DNA of 64,000 nucleotides from Geotrypetes seraphini (taxonomy: Eukaryota; Chordata; Amphibia; Gymnophiona; Dermophiidae), in the NCBI RefSeq assembly GCF_902459505.1, contig NC_047097.1, forward strand, positions 17,259,749 to 17,323,748. Direction: 5' to 3'. The notes below the pieces were generated by a model, which did not search any database, was not told where the DNA came from, and saw only the letters and a list, made by a program, of their open reading frames with translations. The translations under genes and the position numbers were made by a program. Shown piece after piece: positions 1-12,430 of the stretch (position 1 is its first letter; each line of letters starts with the position of its first letter).

Positions 1-209
<209 letters not shown>

Positions 210-350
210 TAGGAATGTTGATTTATTCTGTTTCCGGGATCTGAGATGTAACAATTCAGGCCTCAAAGAACAATGAATTACTGTATAGACTTGATTATAA
301 ACCGTGGTAAACTCCCCCCCCCCCCAAGAGGTGGGGGGGGGCGAGACGTT

Positions 351-1133
351 CACTCAAATATAAACCAGGGGGGGGTTTATATTCAATTGCCATGCCTTGC
401 ATCCAGCTGTCCTACCCTCCTTCTCAGCTCTGCACCCGGCCTCTGATGCCCACTGCAGGCCTGCCTTAAGCCCTGGTGGTCCAGCGGTGAGCTAGGATAG
501 GAGCAATCCTTCCTGCGTCCTGTCCCAGCCAACTGTTAACCACCCCGCCTCCCAGACTCCTCTCCAACATACCTTTTGAACCCTAGTGGTCTAGCAGTGA
601 AGCGGTGCAGGAGCGATTTTTCTTCGCTTGTGCCCGATGCTGAGCTGACTGCCCCTGGAACTTGTGCAGCCATTTCTGATCGCAGCTCTGCACGGGGCAG
701 GAGTGAAGAAAAATCACTCCTGCCCCACTTCAATGCTAGAGGTTCAAAAGGTATTTTCAAGAGAGTTGGGAGGGAAGAAGGGTGATTAACTGTTGGTCGG
801 GACAGGATGCGGGAAGGATCGCTCCTGTCCGGGCTCACTGCTGGACCACCAGGGCTTAAGGCAGGCCCGTGGGAGGCCTACAATGGGTCTGGGAGGTGGG
901 AGGGAAGCATGGTGGCTAACAGCTGGCTGGGACAGGACACGGGAATGATTGCCCCTGTCCTGGCTCACCGCTGGACCACCAAAGCTTAAGGCAAGCCTGC
1001 GGGAGGCCTGCAACAGGTCTGGGTGGGGGAGCAAGCAGACTTGAGGATCTGAATATAAACCAAGAACCCAATTTTTAGGCCTTTTTTTTTTTTTTGCCCC
1101 AAAATCTTGGTTTATATTCGAGTATATACGGTA
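351..1133. mobile_element. Foldback DNA element with AATATAAACC-type ends
   Basis: The ends read CACTCAAATATAAACC (left) and GGTTTATATTCGAGTA (right), an imperfect inverted repeat of a widespread vertebrate MITE type. The interior is GC-rich. It has an inverted copy at about 450-540 and two direct copies at about 800-1010 of a segment around GGACCACCAGGGCTTAAGG. No transposase frame is present. The family is not named here. Confidence 0.6.
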
Positions 1134-1393
1134 CAAAAGAAGGAACCCAGGTAATAGTATTAAAATATAATGTGTATATAGAGCACAAAAGTGCTTTACA
1201 ATTATAATTTCTTGAACATAACATACCATATGCTGCTAGTTTTGGTGACTGATTTACCTGAGAATTTTCAAGACTGGACTCTCCCCCCCCAAAAAAACCC
1301 CCAAAACAAAACTATTGCTGTTCTTACCAGTTACAGAGGGATAAACAGAGGCAGGGACACTACCTTAACCTGGGCAGTTCAGACTTGTTTAAC

Positions 1394-1543
1394 AAAGGGT
1401 CTAATCTCCCCAGGAATGATATTACTGGATTATTACGCCAAGCAAAGGGTCTAATCTCCCCAGGAATGATATTACTGGATTATTACGCCAAGCAAAGGGT
1501 CTAATCTCCCCAGGAATGATATTACTGGGTTATTACGCCAAAC
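1394..1543. repeat. Three-copy 50-bp tandem repeat
   Basis: The 50-bp unit beginning AAAGGGTCTAATCTCC recurs at 1394, 1444 and 1494. The copies are nearly identical (one or two differences in the last), so the expansion is recent. It lies in an SQOR intron with no link to an exon. Confidence 0.95.
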
Positions 1544-1907
1544 AAGCTTACTCCTAAAGAAAATATTATATGGATTGAGAGCAACAGTGTCAGGGGGGTC
1601 TTATCAAATGAGAGGCACACTGTGAGTCATTCTGCAGCAGGCCCATCCTTATCCTATGATGTCATCAAATGTCCAGCACATGAAAGACTGCACCAAGCTT
1701 TGGATTATTGTACACCCCGATCCCGCACCAAAGCTCTGGTGCTGGAGAATGATTTTATGCATGCCATGGACCGCCAGAACTAAAAAATCGATTCTGGAAG
1801 AGATGAAGCCCAAATGATGAAGTTACGACTGTCAGAAGAGAGAGACCATTGAAGAAGGACATTGATGGCACCTAACTAACTAGTCTCCCGCACAGCATCT
1901 GGGCCTT
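1544..1907. other. Intron sequence, nothing recognised
   Basis: SQOR intron. Both strands were read for exons, RNA genes and repeat ends, and nothing could be named. It runs from the 50-bp tandem to a DNA transposon. Confidence 0.5.
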
Positions 1908-2277
1908 CATTGGTGTAGTAAGGGGGGGGTGGACCATCCCGGGCACCATCTTGGTGGGGAACCAGCACCTCTCCGCCCCCCCCATGCCACACTTGCACCC
2001 TCCATTCCCACCCCTGTTCCTCTTTAAAACCTTCCTCAGCATGAGCAACTACTCTAGCCTGCGGCTCATGCTGGCCTGTGTCCCCCTGAAATCACTTCTG
2101 GGCTGCGGGCCCAGGAAATGTTGGAGGGAATGTTGGAGGGAAAGCCAGTGCCAGTGCGAGCAGCAGGCCGGAGAAGCTGCTTGTGCTGATGAAGATTTAA
2201 AGAGGTATGGGGTGCGAGTGTGGAGTAGGGGAGGGGGTGGAGAGGAGGGCGCCTCCTACCCTTGCTAGGCCACTTTG
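1908..2277. mobile_element. hAT-like non-autonomous element (GTGTAGTAAGGG family)
   Basis: It starts CATTGGTGTAGTAAGG and ends CTTGCTAGGCCACTTTG, a degraded version of the CAGTGGCATAGTAAGG...ACTATGCCACTG ends seen in better copies at 7007 and 32,098. The interior has the same order: pyrimidine-rich left part, a TTTAAAGAGGTATGG motif, then a G-rich right part. Confidence 0.55.
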
Positions 2278-3743
2278 GGCATGTAATCAAAGAGGAAACC
2301 ACTGAATTAAGCGACTCAGAAGTGCGAATCCTGGGGGAACCATCATTAGTTTTTAAATGACAAGTTGTATTGCCCCGGGGGCACTTTCAGATTCTTAATG
2401 GCATCATTTTCCATCCTTTGGATTGCCTTTTCTGACAGTGTTTTTCTGCCACTAGTTATATCTTTCACTGTTCTGTAAAGAGTAAACACAGAGACATATT
2501 CTTACAACAACAAAAGTCTCACAAGACACGTGTCTTGTTTGTAAAGTACAAATTGTACAGAAATTGAGTGAAAAAAGTATTGGTGTTATCTCTTTGCAAA
2601 CTAGCAGGCTGGCTCATATCTCTGAACGTTGGGGATGTTTGTAGCATTTCTTGGAACGAATCCTACATTTGCTTCACCGCTGTAATGCAATATGAAGCAA
2701 GGCGGGTCTCTGGATTATCTTGTGTGTTAAAGCTCCAAGTTTAAATTCAGGGAAGATTTAGGACTCTCTTCCCTGAACTGACTCTCCTAGCGTAGCAGGA
2801 TGCCTTTAGACTGTTTAAACAGATGATTGAGGGATCACAACAAGGCTTTTATTTAAATAACTGTTTTCCTGGTTCATTTTGGGACTTTTTCCCAATCCCC
2901 CCCCCCCCCCTTTTTCCAAATGTATCAAGAGCCCAAGTTTTTCAGCATGCAGGACATGCATTTTTATTAAATTTTCAACAAAGTGCGAGAAAAATTATAG
3001 ATAGGTATACCAAATTCTCTTACATGTGCACAAACCATTCCCCAACCGTCTCCTTTCCCCCTCCCTTCCCTCCTCCCGCATATAAAGAATAGAGTCCAGT
3101 AGCGTCGCAGGTAGCCCGTAGTCATCTTCACAAATTAATGCAGGACAGATTTAAAAAGAAAGCAAAACTTTAACCCTACCAACAGAACAATGCTGGGGCT
3201 AATGATTTTTGTGACTCCTGTTTTTCAGTTCCATGTAACAACATTATTGTACACCAAAAAAATGTGCTGTCATTAAATAGGGAAACTCGGGTTGACCCTC
3301 TGCTTGGTCCCCATAACTCCAAGCCCTCTGATCCAGCATTGCATACCGTTTGGTTCGCTCCCGAAAACTTTACATGGAAAATTCATTTAAAGCTGCTAAA
3401 CTGGAGCTTCCAGTTGTTCCCACAATAATACTATAAGCCACTTTGTGTGAATCTCTCCATGAAAAGGCAGTTAATAAATCCCAATAAATAGATGCTACGG
3501 AAAAATGTAATAAAGATATTAAGCTGTCAAACATTTAATTGTTGGTACATATTGTAATTTGACATGAATCCACCAGTGTTTTACTGGTCATTTGAGTGGG
3601 GTGGGGTGGAGGGTGTGAAATATCCAAAAGCCAGAATAATATCACACTTTTTGAACTGGAATTTCGGTGGTTTTAATATGAGCTTTTGAGACCCTACAGC
3701 TCCCCTTCTATAGTTGTCTTGAGACCTATGAAGTACTAGATCA
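2278..3743. other. Intron sequence with a short LINE 3' remnant
   Basis: About 2955-3090 reads on the minus strand like the 3' end of an L1/Tx1-type LINE (TTTTTATTAAATTTTCAAC at its plus-strand left end, then CT-rich sequence), similar in style to the copies at 20,234 and 50,349. The rest (2278-2950, 3100-3743) shows no exon or repeat I can name. Confidence 0.35.
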
Positions 3744-4260
3744 GAGGCGTAGTGATGGGTGGGCAAAGGCCCATCCCTTTGGATTCAGGCCCAGTCAGCA
3801 TCAGCACAGCAGTAATATGGCTGACAAGAATCTCCAAGTCCTGCAAGCAAAAAGACTTTCAATATCTCTTCCTCCAGGTGATCACTTAACTTCTCTGCCC
3901 CCTGACTTCCCACCCCACCTTTAGTTCTTCACTGGCAGCGGGCAGCAAAACTTTCTGTTCATCGGAGGGAAGGCTTGGACCTGGTGCAAGGAAGGGAAAT
4001 GAATTACTGCTCACTGCCAGAGAAGACCTAAAGGATTTAAAGGCACCAGGGGGTCGGGGAAGTGGAGTAAAGTGACCCCTCTACTATCATCTGGTAGGCA
4101 GGGAGCTATGTTGGGCAAAAGGGCGGGATGTCAAGCCTCCCCACTCAGGGTGTCTGGCTTTGCCCCTAGAGCAGGGGTGTCAAACTCAAGTCACATAAGG
4201 GGCTGACATCTAAAAGACAGGCTAAGTTGCGGGCCAAATTTTTTATTAAGATACTTAGGG
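3744..4260. mobile_element. Partial hAT-like element ends
   Basis: From about 3744 the sequence CAGAGGCGTAGTGATGGG is the left end of the same family as the element at 7007, with no matching right end. At 4173 CAGGGGTGTCAAACTC begins a second hAT-type left end, also without a partner. Both look truncated. Confidence 0.4.
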
Positions 4261-4505
4261 GTCCATTTACTAAGGCACACTAGTCATACTTCCAGGCTAG
4301 TTCATGACCCACAGATTGGAAGCCCTGCTATAGAATGAGGCACATTTCTAGCCTCATGGATGGGTGAGGGAAGAGTGAGGAGGTCAGTTGAGAACATTCT
4401 GTGCACGTGCCCACTGCGTTTGCTACCATCACCATTTAAAATAGACCTAATAAATCAGCTTCAATTGTGAAACATCAGAGTACCTGGTCTGTAAATGCTT
4501 TAAAG

Positions 4506-4705
4506 CCGGGGTGTCCAACCTGCGGCCCCGTGAAGTATTTTTTGCGGCCTTGGAGGAGGGCGATAACAGTGTTTTCCTCTGCTGCCCCCGGGTGTTTACC
4601 TTCTTTCCGGCTCCCTCCTCTGTCTTGCTGCAGTGTTTGCGCGGCCCCAGAAACATTTTTTTCGGCCGATGCGGCCCAGGGAAGCCAAAAGGTTGGACAC
4701 CCCTG
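4506..4705. mobile_element. hAT MITE with 8-bp target duplication
   Basis: The ends GGGGTGTCCAACCTGCGG and AGGTTGGACACCCCTG form terminal inverted repeats. CTTTAAAG flanks it on both sides (4498-4505 and 4706-4713), the 8-bp duplication typical of hAT. It is 200 bp with no coding capacity. A sister copy lies at 21,711-21,917. Confidence 0.9.
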
Positions 4706-4713
4706 CTTTAAAG

Positions 4714-5245
4714 CATCAACAGTGGAGCTGCTGTGAACTGGATGCTACCTCTGCTGAGACACTTGCATACTTAATATTAGCCGAAATAGTGTCTAGAGGA
4801 GGGAGAGAGAGCGATTTCTCACTGCCCAGGGCACTTCTGATTAAGTCTCCAGCCTTTTAATAATTGCAGTGACAGCCGTTGCTTCTTTTTGTGCTGTGAT
4901 CAATTTAAAATGTGTGGGTTTGCCAACCCCTTTTCCTCCTTCCCCACAGTGCTGGATGACTGTTGATACAGAGGCCTTATTTTTAATTGAGGCCTGCCTC
5001 ATTTCAAGCTACAGAAATATCCTGGGTTTATTCAAGTTCACTAGCAAAGAGGCATGGCATGAAATGTACTTAAATTCTTTATATACTATTTTTCTGTGGT
5101 GTAATCAAAGTGGTTTATGCATAAAACTCCCCGGTGACCAGAAAGAGTGCTACAAAACCAATTCCAGCACTGAGTCAGAATCACCAACCAATGCTCAGCG
5201 CTAACAGCGTGCAAATTACTGTATATGCACATTATTAGTGTTGCC
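4714..5245. other. Intron sequence, nothing recognised
   Basis: SQOR intron between a hAT MITE and a Penelope-like locus. An open frame of 111 codons at 4869-5204 has no recognisable motif, no splice context and no neighbour support, and is taken as chance. Confidence 0.5.
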
Positions 5246-5998
5246 TTCAGTCAAAAATGTCAGAACTAATCTAACATTTGTGCGGCTCTTCATTAACCTC
5301 TCGGCGGGCCACCAGGCACTCAAGCTTCTTTCATAGTGCCTGGCTTTATTTTCCCAATCGTCATCGGATCATCTGGTTCTGTTAATTTATTTTGATATTT
5401 ATACTTTATTTGTATGTATGTCTTAAATAGATCTGGAATAACCTCACCTCCCCTCTCCGAACCTCAAGCGCCCTCCAACTCTTCCGCAAACACCTAAAAA
5501 CCTGGCTATTCTCAAAACTGTAACACTTCCCCCCTCTTAGGCCTCTCACCTTCCCCCTTTACACCTAACTCTTTAATCTCTCCACTGTAGTTCCTCTCTC
5601 ATCTTTCTTCCTGTAAACCGTGCCGAGCTCCGCATTCGTGGAGATAGTGCGGTATATAAACCCAAGGTTTAGTTTAGTTTAAATAAATATGTACTGAAAG
5701 TACTTAGCTGTGAAAAGACGCTTCATGCGGGAGTAGATTCACCATGTTTCGCCCGTGAAATTCTAAGGGCTTTTTCAAGGCTACCAATTCCCTAGTTTTA
5801 ACCATTCAAACCGACCACAGCTAAGTACAAATAAAGAAGTATAAGTATCAAAATAAATTAATAGAACCTGATGATCCGATGACGATTGGGAGCATAAAGC
5901 CAGGCACTATGAAAGAAGCTTGAGTGCCTGGTGGCCCGCTGAGAGGTTAATGAAGAGCCGCACAAATGTTAGATTAGTTCTGACGTTTTTGACTGAAG
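5246..5998. mobile_element. Penelope-like inverted-arm locus enclosing an L2/CR1 3' end
   Basis: Inverted arms of about 175 bp (5246-5421 and 5823-5998) match across most of their length, for example AGTGCCTGG and GATGATCCGATGACGA with their complements. Between them lies an L2/CR1 3' tail on the plus strand (about 5431-5690), including the codon-like AACTCTTCCGCAAACACC block and a GGTATATAAACCC tail. The segment 5733-5780 on the minus strand has GCCC...GGGCGAAACATGG, like the degraded hammerhead-type core known from Penelope-like retroelements. Assignment to Penelope rests on this motif and on the inverted terminal structure. Confidence 0.5.
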
Positions 5999-6359
5999 TT
6001 TATCTGATAGCTCTTCATTCAAGTCTGTTAAAATAGTGCCATAGGCTGACATTATTAGTGTTGAGCATTTGATCGATTAAAGGGGTTCAAGTCTACCTGG
6101 CATATGCCCCAGTTAGTGGACCACTCACGACATCCCCCCCAAACCTCTCAAAAAAAAAAAAAAAAAAAATTTCCCCGGTAGTCCAGTGGATCCCCCTGAC
6201 ACTACCCCCCAAGTCATGAGCAGAAGTTGGGTTCACATTTGTTTACTCGCATTTCAGGTAGGAAACTTCATAAAAGCTTATTTACACCGAAATATGTTCT
6301 GAAAATTAACCTCAAAATGGCCTGTCTTTCTAGTTTTGTAAAAAAAAAAAAAAAAATGG

Positions 6360-6956
<597 letters not shown>

Positions 6957-7006
6957 TAAAAAGCCTTTCAAATTCATGTTCTGTTTGTATTGTCTACCAC
7001 TGTACA

Positions 7007-7369
7007 CAGTTGTGTAGCGAGGGTGACTGGCGCCCCTCCCTGCCCTCTTCTCTGTCCCCCCCAACCCCCTCTGCCATTCGCACATGCGTCCCCTTCCTTT
7101 TCCCCTGTACCTTTTTAATTTTCCAGGCAGTAACAACATCACAAACTTGCTGCACGCATCGTGTCAGCTGTCCCTCTCAGGTGACTACCTAGGCGCAGGG
7201 CCCGGAAATGATGACACTATCATGGGCAGCACATTCATAATACTTTTCACGCAGGGAAAATTTAAGAGGTACGAAGGGAGGGAAAGGGGCGCGTGTGTGC
7301 AGCAGGGGAGGGCGGAGAGGATGGGTGGAACGCCTCCCCCCCCCGCGCCCCCCTCTTACTATGCCACTG
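7007..7369. mobile_element. hAT-like non-autonomous element with 8-bp target duplication
   Basis: It starts CAGTTGTGTAGCGAGGG and ends CTTACTATGCCACTG. ACTGTACA flanks both sides (6999-7006 and 7370-7377), supporting a hAT origin. It defines the boundaries of a family also seen at 1908, 32,098 and 53,860. No coding capacity. Confidence 0.88.
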
Positions 7370-7377
7370 ACTGTACA

Positions 7378-7779
7378 ATAACGAGTGCAGTGCACGTCCA
7401 GGAAGAGGAATGCTCTGACAACATTTTGTTCTAACATGCTTCAGGGGTATGACTACATTCTTATCTATGCTGACCAAGATGTCATTTTCTTTATGCTTCT
7501 TTTACTTGTACTTGGCGTCCTAAGGAAGGATACAATAAAAATAAGGAGGGGGGGGCCTGGTCGGTGGCATAAATTTAGGGCTATTTGGGCTCTAGTATGG
7601 GACACCTTGCCCCTAGAGCTTGAAGTGCTCTATTGAATTTTTGACATTGGATTGCTTGGGAAGGGGTGGGTAGTGGATTCTTGGTTTGCTATTTTTGACA
7701 TCTTTGAGTCTCCGTGAAGAAACCACATGGTAGACTTTCTTGTCTGTTTGGTACGTTGAGTATTGTTGTGCTCGTTGTA
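7378..7779. other. Intron sequence, nothing recognised
   Basis: SQOR intron without exon, RNA gene or clear repeat; a short frame here has no motif. A weak similarity to DIRS ends is possible but not supported. Confidence 0.4.
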
Positions 7780-8060
7780 TGATTAACTGTATGCCCGGTC
7801 TTCCAATTTCCTAAGGTCCACCTGCAATTTTTCACAATCCACATGTGTTTTAAAAACTTTGAACAGTTTTAGTGTCATCTGCAAATTTAATCACCTTACT
7901 CGTCGTTCCAATTTCCAGATCATTTATAAATAAGTTAAATAGCACCTGTCCCAGTACAGACCCCTGCGGCACTCCACTGTTTACTCTCCTCCATTGAGAA
8001 AAATGACCATTTAAACCTACCCTCTTTTTTCTATCCGATAACCAATAGTAGTGTCATAAG
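7780..8060 (-). mobile_element. CR1/L2-type LINE reverse transcriptase fragment
   Basis: Read on the minus strand the segment follows the RT block ...[17 protein letters not shown], then a FADD-type active-site region, typical of CR1/L2 LINEs. Frames are broken. Only this internal part remains. Confidence 0.65.
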
Positions 8061-9116
8061 CCCTTATATTAGACTCAGGGACATCATCCGCTGAGTTTGA
8101 CTGTAAGTCCGAGTCATAAAAGTCTTTTGGTGAAGGACTGTGTTGGGATCGATGACATCGAGCTGATCTGATGAAGATAATGAAGTATGATGTGATTTCT
8201 TTTTACTCTTAGAAGAGTGGGACGGAGAGCAGTGTTTACACTGCAATGTAGCTGAGGATAAATGATGCTGAGCAGACTTGGATCGTTGAGAGGATCATGA
8301 ACGCTGATGTCTTGAAGAACATTGATGAGATACGCTGCTTTTATGTTTAGAACATCGGCGTGGGACTTGAGATCCAGTATCGGTACTGCAGGACCTGGTA
8401 ACTTATGCTCAGGCTGGGCTGGTACCGATGGAGAGTGTCAGAGGAAGAAGCTTAAACATGTCACTAACTTGGAAAAGTGCTTTGAACTTCTCACGAAGGC
8501 ACTGGTACCGTTTGACGTTCTGCCAGTACCATTGGTGCCCTGTCTGGCTTCGGCAAGGATATCTGTGAAGAGGATGCACACCTCGATGTAGGAGAGGCCA
8601 GATGTAAAAGCGATCATCGCTTGGCCAGCATCAAGGGACTCGATGCAATAGTGATCAGATTTTTAGCTGACAGATTTTTAGCTAAAAAACTGTCGGTTTC
8701 CCAGCAGTCAATTTTAAATTCAATGAGCATAACCCGTGAGGGGAGAACAGTGAGGGAAAAAATAACCTGAACTATTAGTTTCAGTTTTTTTTTTTTTTTT
8801 TTTTTTAAACTCAAATAAAACACCTATATAATACGAGCATAAAAAATACTACTAAAAAATATGTGTGAGCAGGAAGGCAAAGGCAAGAAATTGAACAATG
8901 TTCAAAATCATGATTTTTTAGCTCCGCAGAAAACTAAGAACTGAGGTACCGCAAACCTATGTTGAGCGGGAAGGCATTTGCACATGTGCGGTGTGGGCTA
9001 TTGCAAACTTTTTTAAAATTCTTAAAGTGGTTATGCACTTTTGAAGTGTTCATACTGGGGCTCTGTGGATGACGTCACTCACATGTGAGAACATGCTACC
9101 TGCTTGTCCTGGGATA
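8061..9116 (-). mobile_element. DIRS-like fossil, gag end plus terminal repeat
   Basis: The right end at about 9060-9116 (GTGAGAACATGCTACCTGC, then TTGTCCTGGGATAA) matches the ends of the DIRS copies at 20-32 kb. The part before it corresponds to the leader and gag side of those copies, minus orientation. It is a broken fragment with several breaks, older than the copy at 26-32 kb. Confidence 0.7.
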
Positions 9117-9404
9117 ATACAGGTTCCCGGGTCACAATGGCAGCCAAGAAACCTCAATGATGCTAGACCTCCAGCCACACTTCAGAAAATTGAAGGTTGT
9201 CTGATATTCTGGAGGCCAGGGAAAGCATAACGACAGATCTTTGGTATTGCCCAAGAAGGTCACAAGTTAGAGTTTACATATCTTCTGTCTGACTGGTTCG
9301 TGGATTCTCCAGTGTTCCAAATCCGGGCAATGTTAAACAGATTGTTGGATATTCAAGCCATAGAACCAGTTTGGGAAGAATGCTCAGGCTTGGGCAGATA
9401 CTCA

Positions 9405-9458
<54 letters not shown>

Positions 9459-9800
9459 TTTGTTGTGCCCAAGATTCTGATGACTGGATGTCCATTCTGG
9501 ATCTCAAACATATCAATATCAATGCAGCCTTGAGGGTTCCATATTTCCAGATGGAGACGGTGAGATCGGTCATTGCAGCAGTCCAGCCAGGAGAGTTTCT
9601 GGCTGCCCTGGAAATGACAGATGCTTATCTTATCTTCACATTTCAATTTTTCCGGCATACAGAAAGTTCCTAAGATTTCACATGTTGGAGAATCATTATC
9701 AGTTCTCAGTGCTACTATTTGGGCTGGCAGTGGCACCCTGGACGTTCATCAAGGTGATGACTGACTCATCAGAGCCCCCTCTCGAGAAGAAGGAAAAGAC
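9117..9800 (+). mobile_element. DIRS-like fossil, reverse transcriptase side
   Basis: Plus-strand sequence resembles the RT region of the DIRS fossil at 47-50 kb (LLDIQAIEPV, the catalogue motif DLKH and FQMETV). It carries a (TA)n microsatellite at about 9404-9451. Broken, with several breaks, probably old. It abuts the previous fragment in opposite orientation. Confidence 0.65.
9404..9451. repeat. (TA)n microsatellite
   Basis: About 24 TA units inside a DIRS fossil. Open frames of alternating Tyr-Ile that cross it on both strands are artefacts of the repeat. Confidence 0.95.
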
Positions 9801-10247
9801 AGCAGTGGCAGCAGTTGTGCAAACTTTGCAGAGTCTGGGCTGGATTGTTAACTTTTGAAATAGCCAATTATCCCCACTCAGTCTTTGGAATACTAGGGAG
9901 TTCTCTTCAACACAGCGGAAGTCTGAGTTTTTGTACTAGAGGCATGCAGACAGTAGCTTTGGGGGGGGGGGGAGGGGGAAATTATGAACCTACTGTCACA
10001 GCCAGCGCTTACAGCATGGCACTACCTACAGGCTGCCATAGAATTAGTGCTCTGGGCAAGGATGCATATGTTTTGTTTTTATTTGTTAATTGATTTGTTA
10101 CTTCTCTTTTTTCAAATTTACATCTATGTTCTTATATTTTGTACAGTATTAGAGGACATGCACCACTGTTTCTGTGGTGTTGCATTGTATGCAGAGCCTG
10201 GCTTCTTTATGATTCAGTTTTTGTATACATATTTCTATTTTTAAATA
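9801..10247. other. Intron sequence, probably DIRS debris
   Basis: Includes a G-run at 9961-9975 and a short stretch continuing the DIRS fragment before it. From about 10,080 it is AT-rich with nothing recognisable. Confidence 0.35.
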
Positions 10248-10425
10248 TCCCCCTCCTTTTTACAAAAGATCAGAAGAAGTTTGTAGCACCAGCCAGCGTG
10301 CTGAATGCTCTGCACTGCTCCAATAGTAATAGAGAGTTCCTATGAGCTTCGGAGCAGCGCAGAACATTCAGCGTGCCAGCCAGCACTAAAAACTTCTGTG
10401 CTTTTGTAAAATGGGGGAGGGGGGA
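10248..10425. mobile_element. Palindromic MITE (CCTTTTTACAAAAG family)
   Basis: Outer arms CTCCTTTTTACAAAAGATC and CTTTTGTAAAATGGGGGAG are complementary, and inner arms around AGCGTGCTGAATG...CATTCAGCGTGCC also pair. Similar foldback units lie at 20,031, 33,010 and 38,478. No coding capacity. Confidence 0.7.
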
Positions 10426-10439
10426 AGGGGTAGTTTGTG

Positions 10440-11302
10440 ATTACTTATTCCATACCAGGCAAGGGTGTTTCTGTGTTTAGTGTGTATGAAAGACATAGCT
10501 TTCGGTTAGTGTTGACCACCTTTGTTTGATGAAACGCATCGGGCATGGTTCTTGGGAGCGCTACCTCTGGAGGAGATATGTAGAACTGTGACATGGTATT
10601 CCCTGTACACTTTTACTAAATTCTATAGGGTGGATGTGGCAGCGCATAAGGATTCCACTTTTGGATTCTCAGTACTGAAAGCAGGCTTATTTCTCCTAAC
10701 TAGGACTTCGGAGATTGCTTAGGTACTTCCGTAAGGTTCAGTTTAACATTTCTATTGCACTGGAAAAAGAGATTAGGTTCTTACCTTGATAATATATTTT
10801 CCAGAATGGTATGCTGAACCTCTCCTGCCTGACAATTTCTGATGTGCCTGTTTCTGTCTTATGCTTCATGGTCCTCTCCATAGCTAAGACTTCTCTGCCA
10901 GTCAAACTATGTGTTCAGAATCAGTTTGTAAATAGAATCTCATGAGATAATTGAGCTCCACTAATATTGAAGCTGTTGCTTTTTATTTGATGTGTTTTAC
11001 CGTTCAGTGGTACAGTAGGTAATGTTTGTTCATTTGCACATTACAGTTTAATTATTGACTGTTATAATAGTATATGAGCACGTTGGTTTTGGGGAATTTC
11101 CTGTGTCCCTTCTTGTACTCTAGAGCTCTTGCATGCTTTGGAATGTACTGAAAGGGACAGCAGACTCCTAGAAGGAGGAGATTTCAAAAGCTGTGATTGA
11201 CATCTTTTTGCAGTATGCTCATGAGAATGACAGGGTAGCTAAGGTTCAGCATACTATTCCTGTCTACTGGAAAGATATTATCAAAGTAAGAACCTAATCT
11301 CT
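10440..11302 (+). mobile_element. DIRS-like fossil, recombinase C-terminus with internal complementary region and terminal repeat
   Basis: Plus-strand sequence at 10,540-10,720 resembles the end of the DIRS tyrosine recombinase (LPLEEICR, TFTKFYRVDVAA). It is followed by a segment at about 10,735-10,830 complementary to the element ends, and a terminal repeat at about 11,243-11,302 (TATCAAAGTAAGAACCTAA). This order is typical of the 3' end of DIRS elements. Broken, several breaks, older than the 26-kb copy. Confidence 0.7.
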
Positions 11303-11379
11303 CTCTCTCTCTCTTTTTTTTTTTGCATGTATTATATTAATATCTGTAATCTGATTTACATTTATTTTACTGGTTGTAG

Positions 11380-11559
<180 letters not shown>

Positions 11560-11612
11560 TAAGTATTTAAATGCCAGTATACATATTGTATTTATTAACT
11601 GCAAAATAATTG

Positions 11613-12430
11613 ATATTACATTACATTACATTAGAGATTTCTATTCCGCCATTACCTTGCGGTTCAAGGCGGATTACAAAAGATTTATGAAGGGGGGTTA
11701 CAATGGAAGAATATTTGTCATTACTAAAGTTGTAAAGAGTAGATCATTTGTCATTTCAAAAGTTGTATGGAGTAGAACATTTGTTAGTATTTGAATGGTA
11801 AAAAGTGTAGGTAGAAATTTAGGAAGACAGGGAAACTAGGGAAAATCATTTGTTGTTTTTCAGATTGTACGATGGAAGAACATTTGTCCTTTCTAGAGTT
11901 GTAAAGAGTAGATCATTTGTCAATTCAAGAGTTGTAAAAAGTGGATCATGTCAGGATTGTTTCAGGAATTTCTTGAAGAGAATGGTTTTTAATTCTTTTC
12001 TGAATATCTTGTAGTCTGGGGTGGTTATCAGTAGGTTAGAGATCTGGTTATCTAGTTTTGTGGCTTGAGTGGCTAGGAGGCCATCGTGTAGTTTTTCCTT
12101 TTTACTTCTTTGATCGGGGGGAGGGGGGGTATGAATGGAAAGTGCGTTTTTCTATGTCTGGTTGAGGTTGCTTGGATGAGGCGGTTGTTTAGATAGGATG
12201 GGCTGTCTCCATATAGGGTTTTGAATAACATGCAGTAGAATTTTATTGGTATGTTTTCTTGGATTGGTAGCCAATGAGTTGATGTATGCTTCTGTGATAT
12301 GGTCATATTTTCTCAGTGCGCAGATGAGTCTCAGAGCTGTATTTTGGATTGTTTGTAGCTGCTTAGTCATAGTAGTGGGGCAGGGGATATCTTGTTGTAA
12401 CTCATGCTTCAGTGTTCAGAAAAAAAATAT
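11613..12430 (-). mobile_element. L2/CR1-type LINE 3' end
   Basis: Minus-strand 3' end with the ATTACATTACATTAG tail and GCGGTTCAAGGCGGATTAC. The upstream frame resembles the RT thumb and C-terminus (LQTIQNTALRLICAL, then DHITEAYINSL) but contains stops. It lies in the SQOR intron 55 bp after the exon at 11,380. Confidence 0.75.

Noticed and set aside
4869-5204. A 111-codon open frame in an SQOR intron
   Set aside because: No motif, no splice context and no similarity I recognise; expected by chance at this length.
9274-9736. Several overlapping frames rich in Tyr-Ile
   Set aside because: Translation of a (TA)n microsatellite.
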